Positions 9,426 through 17,981 of a stretch of 64,000 bases of DNA are shown here, one piece after another (position 1 is the first letter of the stretch; each line of letters starts with the position of its first letter). The stretch is from Halorubrum salinum (GTDB lineage Archaea; Halobacteriota; Halobacteria; Halobacteriales; Haloferacaceae), in assembly GCF_024494575.1 (NCBI RefSeq), contig NZ_JANHDO010000003.1, positions 62,001-126,000 of the forward strand, read 5' to 3'. The notes beneath the pieces were generated by a model that saw only the letters and a program-made list of their open reading frames with translations, did not search any database and was not told where the DNA came from. The translations under genes and the position numbers were made by a program.

Positions 9426-10187
9426 CTACGAATCGGTGATCCGGTCTGTCTTTCGAATGATACACACGTGGCCGCCGTCGGTCGTGTGGGTCAACGAGAG
9501 GGTCTCGCGGACGCGATGTCCCTCCGTCGTCTCGACCGTCGCCTCGCCGCTCCAGTGACCGTCGGCGGCCACGCGCGGCAAGACCGTGTCGGTGAAACGC
9601 TCGATCTCGCTTTCGGGGTAGAACTCCTCCCAGTGGGTGCCCACCAGCTCGGCGGCACCGACGCCGTACACTGACGCGTACGGCTCGTTGGCGAACAGGT
9701 ACTCTCCCTCAGAGCCCAAGATTGCGATGGGTTCGCTCGCCGCCTCCAGCGCGGCGATGCTCCGATCGACGTGTTTCATCAGCCGGTGACGGTCGACGGT
9801 GTTACGTATCCGGTTGACGAGCACCTCGTACTGGTTCGTTCCGCCCCGCTTCTGCAGGTAGTCCGTGACCCCCGCAGAGATCGCTTCGCTCGCAACCTCT
9901 TCGCTTCCCTTTCCGGTGAAAAGCACGAACGGAAACTCGGGATCGCTCTCGCGCACGTCTTCGAGAAAACCGATTCCCGTCCCGTCGGGAAGGTCGTAAT
10001 CGGAAACGACGGCGTCGAACGACCCCTCGTCGAACCGGCGGTTTGCGTCGGCGACCGTCCGCACCGACTCGTGGTCGAACCCCGAACCGAGGCGATCGAG
10101 ATACGACGCGGTGAGGTCTGCGAACGCGGTGTCGTCTTCGACGTGGAGGACGTCTATCGCTTCGTCCGACCTCACTCGCTTGAGCAT
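9426..10187 (-). CDS. Response regulator with receiver and PAS domains
   Basis: A 253-residue single protein of the haloarchaeal receiver-PAS type. The receiver domain (about residues 8-125) has the acidic pair in VLHVEDD, the phosphoacceptor Asp in VVSDYDLPDGTG and the conserved Thr and Lys in LFTGKGS and DYLQK. A PAS domain follows (about 150-250: ILGSEGEYLFANEPYASVYG). No DNA-binding or kinase domain is seen, so output is probably through protein contacts. The ATG at 10187 puts the receiver at the usual distance; the frame extends to 10241 but that adds no conserved sequence. Confidence 0.88.
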   Translation of the reverse strand: MLKRVRSDEAIDVLHVEDDTAFADLTASYLDRLGSGFDHESVRTVADANRRFDEGSFDAVVSDYDLPDGTGIGFLEDVRESDPEFPFVLFTGKGSEEVASEAISAGVTDYLQKRGGTNQYEVLVNRIRNTVDRHRLMKHVDRSIAALEAASEPIAILGSEGEYLFANEPYASVYGVGAAELVGTHWEEFYPESEIERFTDTVLPRVAADGHWSGEATVETTEGHRVRETLSLTHTTDGGHVCIIRKTDRITDS

Positions 10188-10282
10188 GTGTGAGCCTGTA
10201 TCGAGCCGGACAATAAACGCTTGTCTCGAATTATCGGCCACCGTACCGAACCCTTATTCGACCCACCACCCTCCGTTCGGAC

Positions 10283-11326
10283 ATGAACGAAGCGGACGTG
10301 CGAGAGCGCCTTGCGACCGTGCAGGACCCCGATCTCGGCGACGACATCGTCTCTCTCGGCTTGGTGAACGACATCGACGTCGACGCCGAAGCGGCCGTCG
10401 TCCGCGTGTCGTTGGCGCTCGGTGCACCCTTCTCGCCACACGAGTCCGAGATCGCGGGCGACGTGCGAGACGCGCTCGCCGACGCGTCCTTCGAGGTCGA
10501 ACTCTCCGCGTCGATTCCGGACGATCTCTCGACGGACGATCAGGTCCTCCCGGGCGTCCAGAACGTGATCGCGGTCGCCTCCGGGAAGGGCGGCGTCGGG
10601 AAGTCGACGATGGCCGTCAACATCGCCGCGGGACTCTCGGAGATCGGCGCGCGCGTCGGGCTCTTTGATGCCGACGTGTACGGACCGAACGTCCCGCGGA
10701 TGGTCTCCGCCGAGGAGCGCCCGCAGACGGACGGAGAGACGATCGTCCCGCCCGAGAAGTTCGGCGTGAAACTGATGAGCATGGACTTTCTCACCGGCGA
10801 GGACGACCCCGTCATCTGGCGCGGCCCGATGGTCCACAAGATCATCACGCAGCTCGTCGAAGACGTCGAGTGGGGCGAACTCGACTACCTCGTGATGGAC
10901 CTGCCGCCCGGCACCGGCGACACGCAACTCACCATCCTCCAGACGCTCCCGCTCACCGGGGCCGTGATCGTCACGACTCCACAGGAGGTCGCGCTCGACG
11001 ACGCGGTGAAGGGGCTGCGGATGTTCGGCAAACACGACACGAACGTGCTCGGCGTCGCGGAGAACATGGCCGGCTTCAGGTGTCCCGACTGCGGCGGCTT
11101 CCACGAGATATTCGGCTCCGGCGGCGGGAAGGCCCTCGCGACCGAACACGACCTCCCGTTCCTCGGCGGCGTCCCCCTCGATCCCGCGGTCCGCACCGGC
11201 GGCGACGACGGCGATCCGGTCGTGCTCGACGACGGCGAAACCGCCGACGCGTTCAAACTGATAGTCGAGAACGTCGCGAACAACGCCGGGGTCGTCCGCC
11301 GCCGGAAGGCGTCCGAGAAGCGATGA
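10283..11326 (+). CDS. mrp: Mrp/NBP35 (ApbC) family iron-sulfur carrier ATPase
   Basis: Carries and transfers Fe-S clusters to apo-proteins; 347 residues. An N-terminal DUF59/MIP18-like domain (1-85, with VQDPDLGDDIVSLGL) precedes a MinD-type P-loop ATPase: deviant Walker A ASGKGGVGKST at about 102-112, Walker B VMDLPPGTGDTQLT, and CPDCGG, whose CxxC binds the bridging cluster. The domain pair and CxxC are standard for archaeal Mrp. The start at 10283 follows an AT-containing promoter shared with the divergent regulator. The stop overlaps the next small gene. Confidence 0.93.
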   Translation: MNEADVRERLATVQDPDLGDDIVSLGLVNDIDVDAEAAVVRVSLALGAPFSPHESEIAGDVRDALADASFEVELSASIPDDLSTDDQVLPGVQNVIAVASGKGGVGKSTMAVNIAAGLSEIGARVGLFDADVYGPNVPRMVSAEERPQTDGETIVPPEKFGVKLMSMDFLTGEDDPVIWRGPMVHKIITQLVEDVEWGELDYLVMDLPPGTGDTQLTILQTLPLTGAVIVTTPQEVALDDAVKGLRMFGKHDTNVLGVAENMAGFRCPDCGGFHEIFGSGGGKALATEHDLPFLGGVPLDPAVRTGGDDGDPVVLDDGETADAFKLIVENVANNAGVVRRRKASEKR

Positions 11327-11652
11327 CCGGGGAAGACAATATCGACGGAGACGGACGGAACGACGATCCCGCAGATCCGCTCGACGCCGCGGGCGTCGAT
11401 CCGGTCGTTCCCGAGGCCGCGGCGGCGGACGCGGCGTCCGACGAGTTCGCGGACGACGCCGAGGTCCGAGCGTTCCTCCGCACCGTCGCCGACGACGTCC
11501 GATCCGACAGTTCCGAGAGCAAACAGCTCTCGGCGATCCTCTATCGAGTGTCGGACCTGTACGACACCGACGAGCAGACGTCGCCCGAAGAGATTTACCT
11601 CAACGTCCGTCACATCATGCAGATCAAAGCGCAGGGCGGGATCGAGCGGTGA
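11323..11652 (+). CDS. Conserved haloarchaeal protein downstream of mrp
   Basis: A 109-residue acidic protein starting at the ATG that overlaps the mrp stop (ATGA). The first 45 residues are Asp/Ala-rich and low in complexity. The last 65 form a predicted helical domain (AEVRAFLRTVADDVRSD, then SAILYRVSDLYD and SPEEIYLNVRHIMQIK). I do not recognise a named family. Coupling to mrp suggests a helper role in Fe-S transfer, but this is inference only. Confidence 0.7.
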   Translation: MTGEDNIDGDGRNDDPADPLDAAGVDPVVPEAAAADAASDEFADDAEVRAFLRTVADDVRSDSSESKQLSAILYRVSDLYDTDEQTSPEEIYLNVRHIMQIKAQGGIER

Positions 11653-11772
11653 GCGCTTCGTTCCGTTCGCTTCACTCGCCTCTGTGAGTTCCTACTCTTC
11701 AGAGATATCACCGTCTGAAACAGCTGCTCGCTGAAGACTGCGAACCGACCACCAAGATAGTACGTCCCGCTG

Positions 11773-12066
11773 TCATTCGGAGGATTTCATTGTCAACCCA
11801 ACGGACCGATACGCCCGATACAGACGAATTATCCAGAACCACGCGATACTGGACAGGGCCAAGAGAACCAGTATTTGGACAATGGACTCGGTCACTGTGT
11901 TCGTCAGTAATTGAACGATGAGGATCGCTGGATAGAGAGCTAAAAACAGAGCGAGAACCAACCCAACTCCCTTCAGATAGGTGAATGGATTTTGTTCCAC
12001 TGTTGTAGATATTTCTATCTCGATTAAGTATCTTCGGTCGACGATCGCGTACTCTGTACCGGCCAC
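11773..12066 (-). CDS. Small two-helix membrane protein in a low-GC patch
   Basis: A 97-residue hypothetical with two long hydrophobic segments (about residues 33-55 and 62-82) and a basic C-terminal end. It starts with GTG at 12066. The stretch 11,660-12,120 has clearly lower GC and different codon use from its neighbours. It lies between mrp and a partial copy of the tRNA-Leu 3' end, so it may be left over from an integrated element. No family recognised. Confidence 0.5.
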   Translation of the reverse strand: MAGTEYAIVDRRYLIEIEISTTVEQNPFTYLKGVGLVLALFLALYPAILIVQLLTNTVTESIVQILVLLALSSIAWFWIIRLYRAYRSVGLTMKSSE

Positions 12067-12131
12067 GCGGGCTCAAAACGTACCGCCTGTTGAGGATTTC
12101 AACAGAGCCCTTCTCGCAGAACCCGTTGCAC

Positions 12132-12152
12132 GCGCGGGACCGGATTCGAACC
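12132..12152 (-). repeat. Partial copy of tRNA-Leu 3' end (att-like direct repeat)
   Basis: Twenty-one bases are identical to 12232-12252, the last part of the tRNA-Leu gene (acceptor 3' strand and T arm), exactly 100 bases apart. Integrases of archaeal elements commonly use the 3' end of tRNA genes and leave such a duplicated end. The next bases diverge fully. It may be a remnant attachment site bounding the low-GC stretch to its left. Confidence 0.6.
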
Positions 12153-12230
12153 TCAGTCACTCCGCTTCACTCCGTTCCCTGCTTCGAATCCGCTCCTGCT
12201 CTCGCTCTGCCCTTGTGCTCCGTCGCTCAG

Positions 12231-12315
12231 TGCGCGGGACCGGATTCGAACCGGCGGACCCCTACGGGATAGCGTCCTAAGCGCTACGCCTTTGGCCTGG
12301 CTCGGCAACCCGCGC
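12231..12315 (-). tRNA. tRNA-Leu (UAG anticodon)
   Basis: Reading the minus strand, a 7-base acceptor stem GCGCGGG pairs with CCCGCGC, with discriminator A. The D arm contains GCCGAGCCAGGCCAAAGGC. The anticodon stem TAGCG/CGCTA encloses the loop CTTAGGA, giving anticodon TAG. A long variable arm, typical of leucine tRNAs, is followed by the T arm GGTTCGAATCC. No intron is present and CCA is not encoded. Confidence 0.95.
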
Positions 12316-12375
12316 GCGAGCTATCGTACCCGGGTGGCCCAAAAATAGCTGTCGCTCCGGACTCGGGGCCGCCGA

Positions 12376-12936
12376 TCAGCGGTTCGCGTCGAACGGCAGC
12401 CTATCCACCAGCACGTCGACGTCGATCCGATCGAGAATCCGCTCGGCGACCAACACCGCCGCGATCCCGAGTCCGACCCCGAAGACGGTGTCAGAGAGGT
12501 AGTGCGTGCCGAGGTAGATCCGCGAGAACGCGATCAGCGCCGCGAGCGCGGCCGTGGCCGCGAACGGCAGCTCCTCGGAGGTGCGAGCCACCATCGCGTA
12601 CGCGGTCACGGCGGCCGCGTGACCCGACGGGAACGAGCTCGTCGTGCCCGAGGACCCCTCGGTCACGCAGACCGGATTCGACGGGAACGGACGCTCGACG
12701 ACCGACATCAGTCCCCAGACCACGACGCCGAGCATCGACAGCGCCACCACGCTCGTGCGGAACTCCTCGCGCCACCCGGCGAGGTGGAACAGTCCGACGA
12801 GCACGACGCCCGCCGTGACCGACCCGAGGCCCGTCATCGACGTCATCGCCTCCGTGAGCGCCGGCGTCCGTATCGCGGTGACGAACTCGGCGGCGCGCAG
12901 GTCGATCCACCGAACGTAGCTCAGCAGGTCGTTCAC
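12376..12936 (-). CDS. PAP2 superfamily membrane phosphatase
   Basis: Predicted membrane lipid phosphatase, 186 residues with about five hydrophobic segments. The two visible catalytic motifs are SSFPSGHAAAVTAYA (about 100-115) and SRIYLGTHYLSDTVFG (about 138-153), with the catalytic His residues in SGH and in GTHYLSD. It starts with GTG at 12936 inside the stop region of the endonuclease III gene (GTGA overlap), so translation is coupled. Substrate unknown; isoprenoid diphosphates are plausible for an archaeon. Confidence 0.88.
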   Translation of the reverse strand: MNDLLSYVRWIDLRAAEFVTAIRTPALTEAMTSMTGLGSVTAGVVLVGLFHLAGWREEFRTSVVALSMLGVVVWGLMSVVERPFPSNPVCVTEGSSGTTSSFPSGHAAAVTAYAMVARTSEELPFAATAALAALIAFSRIYLGTHYLSDTVFGVGLGIAAVLVAERILDRIDVDVLVDRLPFDANR

Positions 12937-13634
12937 GGACAGAACTCGCAGTCGCAGTACGTCTCACATACCGGGTTCGCGCAGTCGGCGTCGCGGGCCG
13001 AACAGCGCTCTCGACCGTGGCGGATCAACAGCACGTGAAGCGGGTAGATCAGGTCGTCGGGAACCAGCTCGTCGAGCCGGTCGTGGGCGGCCGAGTTCGA
13101 GGCCGATTCGGGAATCAGCCCGAACCGCTTCGAGACGCGCTCGACGTGGGTGTCGACCGCCATCGTCGGCTTGCCGAAGTGGAAGTTCAACACGACGCTC
13201 GCGGTCTTCGGTCCGACCCCCTTGATCTCTGTCAACCACGCCTTCGCCTCCTCGGTCTCCATGGCGTCGAGAAACGCCAGCGAGTACGCACCGCCCGTCT
13301 CCTCGCGGACCGCGGCCAGCGCTCGCTGGATGCGAGCTGCCTTCTGGTCGGCGAGGCCGGCGACGCGGATCGTCTCGGCCAGCTCGTCGTGATCCGCCGC
13401 CTCGATCGCGGCGAAGTCCGTGTAGCGGTCGAAAAGCGCCGCAGACGCGCGGGTCGTGTTCTCGTCAGCGACGTTCTGTGAGAGGATCGTCGTCACCAGC
13501 TGTCTGACTCCTTCGCCGGGATCCGCGGTCGGGTCCGCGCCGTGTTCGGCCTCTCGATCGACGGGCTCGTACTGGTCCACGAGGTCGTCGTGGAGCGCGC
13601 GAACCCGTGATTCCGTCCACGCTTGCGTCGGCAT
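12933..13634 (-). CDS. nth: Endonuclease III (DNA glycosylase/AP lyase)
   Basis: Base-excision repair enzyme removing oxidised pyrimidines, 233 residues from the ATG at 13634. The longer frame to 14105 is a shadow of the fibrillarin region. The helix-hairpin-helix EIKGVGPKTASVV holds the catalytic Lys, and AVDTHVERVSKRFGL holds the catalytic Asp. The C-terminus is Cys-rich (CSARDADCANPVCETYCDCEFCP), with spare cysteines beyond the four needed for the 4Fe-4S cluster. It leads the nth-PAP2 pair. Confidence 0.93.
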   Translation of the reverse strand: MPTQAWTESRVRALHDDLVDQYEPVDREAEHGADPTADPGEGVRQLVTTILSQNVADENTTRASAALFDRYTDFAAIEAADHDELAETIRVAGLADQKAARIQRALAAVREETGGAYSLAFLDAMETEEAKAWLTEIKGVGPKTASVVLNFHFGKPTMAVDTHVERVSKRFGLIPESASNSAAHDRLDELVPDDLIYPLHVLLIRHGRERCSARDADCANPVCETYCDCEFCP

Positions 13635-13712
13635 AGGGTTCTTACGAACGGGGTCGACTTGAGCGCGGCGGCCACGCGGGCACTTATGTACCTCACGCCG
13701 CGTACTCCGGGT

Positions 13713-14021
13713 ATGTATCGCGCGAGCGAGCGCGTCGACAACGCGGCCTGGATCGACCGGCTCGACGACGCCTGTACGACCCTCGAACTCGACGAGGAAG
13801 CGCTCTCGACCGCGACCGACCTCTTCCTCTCCAGAGCGCCCGACGACGAGCGAGGGAAACGCGTCACAGCCGCCGGCAGTCTCTACGCCGCCGCGCTGAT
13901 CCGCGGTCAGGAGCGTTCGCAGTCCGCCGTCGCCGACGCGATGGACGTCTCGCGGCTCTCGGTTCAGAAGCGCTGGAAACCGATCCTGAAGGACGCCGGC
14001 TTCACGCCGCCGACGTGGTGA
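13713..14021 (+). CDS. Short TFIIB-like (cyclin-fold) protein
   Basis: A 102-residue protein resembling one cyclin repeat of archaeal transcription factor B. It starts at the ATG at 13713 (MYRASERVDNAAWIDRLDD); an ATG at 13686 is in frame. The end reads as a helix-turn-helix (RSQSAVADAMDVSRLSVQKRWKPILKDAGF), as in the second TFB cyclin repeat that reads the BRE. There is no N-terminal zinc ribbon, so it cannot recruit polymerase as normal TFB does. It may be a regulator. It lies divergently from nth and convergent with fibrillarin. Confidence 0.78.
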   Translation: MYRASERVDNAAWIDRLDDACTTLELDEEALSTATDLFLSRAPDDERGKRVTAAGSLYAAALIRGQERSQSAVADAMDVSRLSVQKRWKPILKDAGFTPPTW

Positions 14022-14022
14022 G

Positions 14023-14661
14023 CTACTTCGGCGTCGCGACGACGCCGAGGTGGTCCTCGTGGAACCGGTCGAGCCGCCGCGTCTCCAGTACGTCGTAGGC
14101 GTCACGGAGCCGATCCAGTGCCTCGCTGAAGACCTCGTCGGGTGCGGCGGTCACGTCCTCGCTGCGCGCTTTGATCGCGAGCAGTAGCCGCCCGTCGTCC
14201 GCGAGGAACTGCGCGTTGCGAACTGCGACCGTCGCCTGCCCTCGGGTCGCCACGTCCTGTACGATCACGTCCACGTCGGCCTCCACGACGTGCGCGTACG
14301 TCTGCGGCTTCCGGGCGTCCTTGAGGAGCGGGAACAGCCGGTCGCGGGGCTCTGCGGCGTCGAGGAGGTCGCGCACCGGTCGCGGCGCGAACTCGACGGC
14401 GTAGGTCGGTCCCGCGAAGTCCGCGACGTGGCTAACCGTCGTCCCGCTCGCGGCGCCGAGATAGAGGACGGTCTCGCCGCCGCAGAGCCCGGTGTCGAAG
14501 CCGAGTTCGAGCATGCCGCCGAGCTTCGACCGTCGGGGGTCCCAGGCCCGCCAGCCGCCGGCGGTCGGCTCGCCGTACACCGGCTCGCCGCGGGTCGCGA
14601 GCCGGTTCTCGCCGTCCATCTCGCGGCGCTCGACCCCGTCCGGGAGCGTCGGTTCGGTCAT
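14023..14661 (-). CDS. flpA: Fibrillarin-like rRNA/tRNA 2'-O-methyltransferase
   Basis: Catalytic subunit of the C/D box guide RNA 2'-O-methylation complex, 212 residues. The archaeal fibrillarin motif WDPRRSKLGGML is near residue 42, the SAM-binding loop VLYLGAASGTTVSHVAD is near 65-80, and the acidic motif VDVIVQDVA and the Lys in LLLAIKARS follow. The start at 14661 overlaps the Nop5 stop (ATGA), so guide-complex genes are coupled as in other archaea. Confidence 0.95.
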   Translation of the reverse strand: MTEPTLPDGVERREMDGENRLATRGEPVYGEPTAGGWRAWDPRRSKLGGMLELGFDTGLCGGETVLYLGAASGTTVSHVADFAGPTYAVEFAPRPVRDLLDAAEPRDRLFPLLKDARKPQTYAHVVEADVDVIVQDVATRGQATVAVRNAQFLADDGRLLLAIKARSEDVTAAPDEVFSEALDRLRDAYDVLETRRLDRFHEDHLGVVATPK

Positions 14662-15563
14662 CGGCTCCCCTCCGACTCGTCTCCGTCGGTCGCCCCTTCG
14701 GAGCCGTCCCCTCCGTTCGGACCGTCGGCGCGCCCGCGGATCGTCGCCATCCGCTCGCGGAGGTCGTCGTGGAGCGTCTCGCGGCGCTCGCCCGCGTAGT
14801 GGTCCGCCCGAGCCGCGAGCGTCAGTTTCCCCGCGAGCGCTCGCGCGGCCGACCCGCGGTCTTCGGGTCGCGTGCCGCGGACGTACTCGTGGGTGTAGAT
14901 GATGCCGTGTTTCGGGGACGGGGCGCGCCCGGAGAGGTGCGCGAACAGCGCGTCCTCGGCACCGAGCACCTGCACGGTGCCCGACGGCTTTTTCGCCAGC
15001 GACTCCAGTCCCCCCGCGAGCGCGATCAGCCGCGCCGCGAGCTCCGGTCCGGCCATCTCCGCGAGGTTCGGCGCGACCGCCGGCGCGACCCGCTCGATCG
15101 TCGCCGCGATCGCGTCGCGCTCGTCGCTCACGTCGGCCGCGCGCGCCGCGAGCGAGACCGCTCGCTCTTCTATCTCTCCGGTCGGCTCGCGCTCGGCAAC
15201 CTCGCGTGCGCCCTCGATCCCGGGCTCCACGTCGTCGAACAGGCTGCCAGCCCACTCGATCGCGCGTTCGGCCAGCTCGTTCGCGGTGCGCTCGCAGTCG
15301 TCCATCGCCCGAACGCCGTGTATCAACTGCTGATCGTCCGCTCGCTCTCGCTCTTCGACGGCCTCGCGCGTGGCGTGGAGGGTGGCATCGTGAAGGGCGT
15401 CGTAGTACGCCGACTCGTCTTCTGCGAAGCCGGAGTCGACGGCGCGGGCGGGCCAGTCTTCCGGCCCGTCTGCGTCGCCGCTATCGATAGCGTTCCGCGC
15501 CGCGTCGCGGTCGTCGGGCGGTCCGGTCTCGAACCAGCCCGCCCCCGCCGTGTCGTTGCTCAT
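14658..15563 (-). CDS. nop5: Nop5/Nop56 family C/D box RNP scaffold
   Basis: Scaffold that bridges fibrillarin and L7Ae on C/D guide RNA; 301 residues. The C-terminal Nop domain is clear: LEMAGPELAARLIALAGGLESLAK-like text (MAGPELAARLIALAGGL), KPSGTVQVLGAEDALFAHL, and GIIYTHEYVRGTRPEDRGSAARALAGKL. The N-terminus is shorter and more acidic than in Nop56. A TATA-like box (15587-15594, reverse strand) sits 24-31 bases before the ATG, suggesting a leaderless transcript covering nop5 and fibrillarin. Confidence 0.94.
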   Translation of the reverse strand: MSNDTAGAGWFETGPPDDRDAARNAIDSGDADGPEDWPARAVDSGFAEDESAYYDALHDATLHATREAVEERERADDQQLIHGVRAMDDCERTANELAERAIEWAGSLFDDVEPGIEGAREVAEREPTGEIEERAVSLAARAADVSDERDAIAATIERVAPAVAPNLAEMAGPELAARLIALAGGLESLAKKPSGTVQVLGAEDALFAHLSGRAPSPKHGIIYTHEYVRGTRPEDRGSAARALAGKLTLAARADHYAGERRETLHDDLRERMATIRGRADGPNGGDGSEGATDGDESEGSR

Positions 15564-15586
15564 ACTCCGAACCCTGCGGCCGAAAT

Positions 15587-15594
15587 CGTATATG
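15587..15594 (-). promoter_or_regulatory. TATA-like box of nop5-flpA
   Basis: The reverse-strand sequence CATATACG lies 24-31 bases upstream of the nop5 ATG, the spacing expected for a leaderless haloarchaeal transcript. Confidence 0.55.
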
Positions 15595-15702
15595 CGTCCC
15601 GGTGTGGCGGCCGGAGCGCGTTCGCTGCCCGGATAAACGAGGGTGTCAGGTCAGGTTCCCGCCGACGCTCTTTCGAGACGACACGCCCTCAGCACACCCG
15701 CC

Positions 15703-16296
15703 TCAGACCGACGCGAGGAAGTTCGCGATGAGGTCGTGGCCAGACGGGGTGAGCACGCTCTCCGGGTGGAACTGCACCGCCTCGATCGGGTGCTCGCGGT
15801 GTCGGACGCCCATCACGATGGACTCACCGTCGTGATCGGTCGTCGCGGTCACCTCGAAGACGTCCGGCACCTCGACCGCGGCGAGCGAGTGGTACCGCCC
15901 GGCGCGGAACTCCTGATCGAGTCCTTCGAAGACGCCCTCGCCGTCGTGGTCGACGGGGAACGCCTTCCCGTGGATCGGTTCCGGCGCGTGTCCCACCACG
16001 CCACCGTACTCGTAGACGGCGGCTTCGAGGCCGAGACAGACGCCGAGCGTGGGTACCGTGGGAGACAGCTCCCGCAGAACCTCCGCAGTGACGCCCACGT
16101 CGCGTTCGTTCTTCGGGTGGCCGGGACCGGGGCTGATGAGGATCGCGTCGGGCTCTGCTCCCTCGACGTCGGCGAGCGACGCGGTGTTTTTGAACACCTC
16201 GATCTCGATCGCTTCGTCGTCGTCGGGTTGGTCGGAGACGTACTCGACGAGGTTGTAGGTGAACGAGTCGAAGTTGTCGATCACGACGACCTTCAT
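15703..16296 (-). CDS. trpG: Anthranilate synthase glutamine amidotransferase subunit
   Basis: Supplies ammonia from glutamine to TrpE; 197 residues, class I amidotransferase. The nucleophile Cys is in GVCLGLEAAVYEYGG, and the catalytic His and Glu are in AVQFHPES. The residues after CLG are LE instead of the usual HQ, which is unusual but leaves the catalytic triad intact. Its ATG overlaps the trpE stop by 4 bases. Last gene of trpD-F-E-G. Confidence 0.92.
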   Translation of the reverse strand: MKVVVIDNFDSFTYNLVEYVSDQPDDDEAIEIEVFKNTASLADVEGAEPDAILISPGPGHPKNERDVGVTAEVLRELSPTVPTLGVCLGLEAAVYEYGGVVGHAPEPIHGKAFPVDHDGEGVFEGLDQEFRAGRYHSLAAVEVPDVFEVTATTDHDGESIVMGVRHREHPIEAVQFHPESVLTPSGHDLIANFLASV

Positions 16297-17981
16297 TCGT
16301 CGACCTCCGTGCCGGGGGCGAGCGGGTCGATCTCGGGCGAGTCGCCCTCCCGAATGCGGTCGATCGCGGCCAACACGCCGTCCATCTTCTGTTCGGTCTC
16401 CTCGTACTCGGCGGTTGGATCGGAGTCGGCCACGAGTCCCGCGCCGGCCCGGACGGTCACGACCGATTCCTCGCCCGCGTCCTCCAGCGTCGCCGTCCGG
16501 ATCACGATCGCGAAGTCGGCGTCACCGCTCCACGCGTAGTACCCGACGCCGCCGCCGTACGCCTCGCGGGGAGTCGTTTCGAGCTCCTCTATGATCTCCA
16601 TCGCCCGCACCTTCGGCGCGCCCGTGAGCGTGCCGGCGGGAAACGTCGCGCGCGTCGCGTCGAAGGCGTCCGCGTCGTCCGCGAGGGTGCCCGTCACCGT
16701 CGACTCGATGTGCTGGACGTGGCTGTACTTCAGCACGTTCATGAACTCCTCGACGCGGACCGAGCCGGGCTCCGAGACGCGGCGCACGTCGTTGCGCGCG
16801 AGGTCGACCAACATCGTGTGTTCCGCGCGCTCTTTCGCGTCCGCGAGCATCTCGCCCGCGAGTCGGCGGTCCTCGACGGGGCTCGTCCCGCGCGGACAGG
16901 TGCCGGCGATCGGATTCGAGACGACGCGGTCGCCCCGGACCGACACCAGCGTCTCGGGGCTCGCGCCGACGATGCTGCGGTCGTCGTGGCGCAGCACGTA
17001 CATGTACGGCGAGGGGTTCACCTCGCGCAGCGCCGCGTACAGCCCCAGCGAATCGACCTCGCCGCGAAGCTCGCGGCTCCGCGAGATGACGCCCTGGTAG
17101 ATGTCGCCGTCGAGGACGTGCTGTTTCGCCGTTCTGACGGCCGCCTCGTAGTCGGCCTGCGCGCCGGCCGACTCGGACTCGACGCGAACGCCGTCGGGGT
17201 CGGGCTGAGACGCCGCCCGCAGTTCGTCGGCGACGCGCTCGGCCTCGGCGACGAGGTCGTCGTACACCGCCTCCGGGTCGTCGTCCCCGCCGACCACGGG
17301 CGTGAAGACGAGTTCGACCGTCCCCTCCACCTCGTCGAAGACGACCGTCCGGGTCGTGAGCGCGAACTCGGCGTCCGGGAACTCGGTCTCGGGGCGGTCG
17401 ACGCCGACCTCGTCCAACCAGAGGTCGTAGACGGCCTCGTACGCGAGGAAGCCGACGAACCCCCCGGAGAGTATCTGCCGGTCGGTGTCGGGAAAGCCGC
17501 GGAGGCGCACGTCCGGAAACGCCGCCCGGATCCGGTCGATCGCGTCTCCCTCGGCGGGGCCGAGGTCGGTCGCTCCCGCCGCGGCGGTCCCGCCGCCGCC
17601 CGTTTCGCCGTCGACATCTCCGCCGTCCGCGCCTCCGACGAACGACGCGGCCGGTCCGAGCTCGGTCACTTCGGTTCGGTCGGGGTGGACGGAGACGATG
17701 GCCTCCGGGTCGTAGCCGACGAACGAGTAGCGGGCGTGTTTGTCCGCCTTTCCGCCCGCGGTGAACGCGCCGTCGGGGTCGCTCGACGCGACCTTCTCGC
17801 CGGATTCGAGCAAGAACCCGTACGGGCTGTCGCCGACCAGCGTCGCGTACGCCGCGAGCGGCGTGACGTCCGCGTCGAGCGACGCGGCGACGCGCACGAC
17901 GACCGGTCCCTCGGCGTCGGCGTCGCTCGCGAGGTCGACGAACGTCTCCCTGTCGGTGTCGAGAGGCGTCGAGTCGCTCAT
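16293..17981 (-). CDS. trpE: Anthranilate synthase component I
   Basis: Makes anthranilate from chorismate with TrpG; 562 residues from the ATG at 17981. The chorismate-binding domain fills the C-terminal half: GDIYQGVISRSRELRG, NPSPYMYVLR, SPETLVSVRGDRVVSNPIAGTCPRG, LVDLARNDVRRV and FPAGTLTGAPKVRAMEIIEEL. An N-terminal YGFLLES-type motif suggests the usual tryptophan feedback site. An acidic/Gly insert at about 150-175 looks like a haloarchaeal linker. It overlaps trpF by 4 bases. Confidence 0.94.
   Translation of the reverse strand: MSDSTPLDTDRETFVDLASDADAEGPVVVRVAASLDADVTPLAAYATLVGDSPYGFLLESGEKVASSDPDGAFTAGGKADKHARYSFVGYDPEAIVSVHPDRTEVTELGPAASFVGGADGGDVDGETGGGGTAAAGATDLGPAEGDAIDRIRAAFPDVRLRGFPDTDRQILSGGFVGFLAYEAVYDLWLDEVGVDRPETEFPDAEFALTTRTVVFDEVEGTVELVFTPVVGGDDDPEAVYDDLVAEAERVADELRAASQPDPDGVRVESESAGAQADYEAAVRTAKQHVLDGDIYQGVISRSRELRGEVDSLGLYAALREVNPSPYMYVLRHDDRSIVGASPETLVSVRGDRVVSNPIAGTCPRGTSPVEDRRLAGEMLADAKERAEHTMLVDLARNDVRRVSEPGSVRVEEFMNVLKYSHVQHIESTVTGTLADDADAFDATRATFPAGTLTGAPKVRAMEIIEELETTPREAYGGGVGYYAWSGDADFAIVIRTATLEDAGEESVVTVRAGAGLVADSDPTAEYEETEQKMDGVLAAIDRIREGDSPEIDPLAPGTEVDE

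Noticed and set aside
12933-14105. A 390-residue endonuclease III
   Set aside because: Residues before 13634 overlap the oppositely coded TFB-like gene and have no conserved content.
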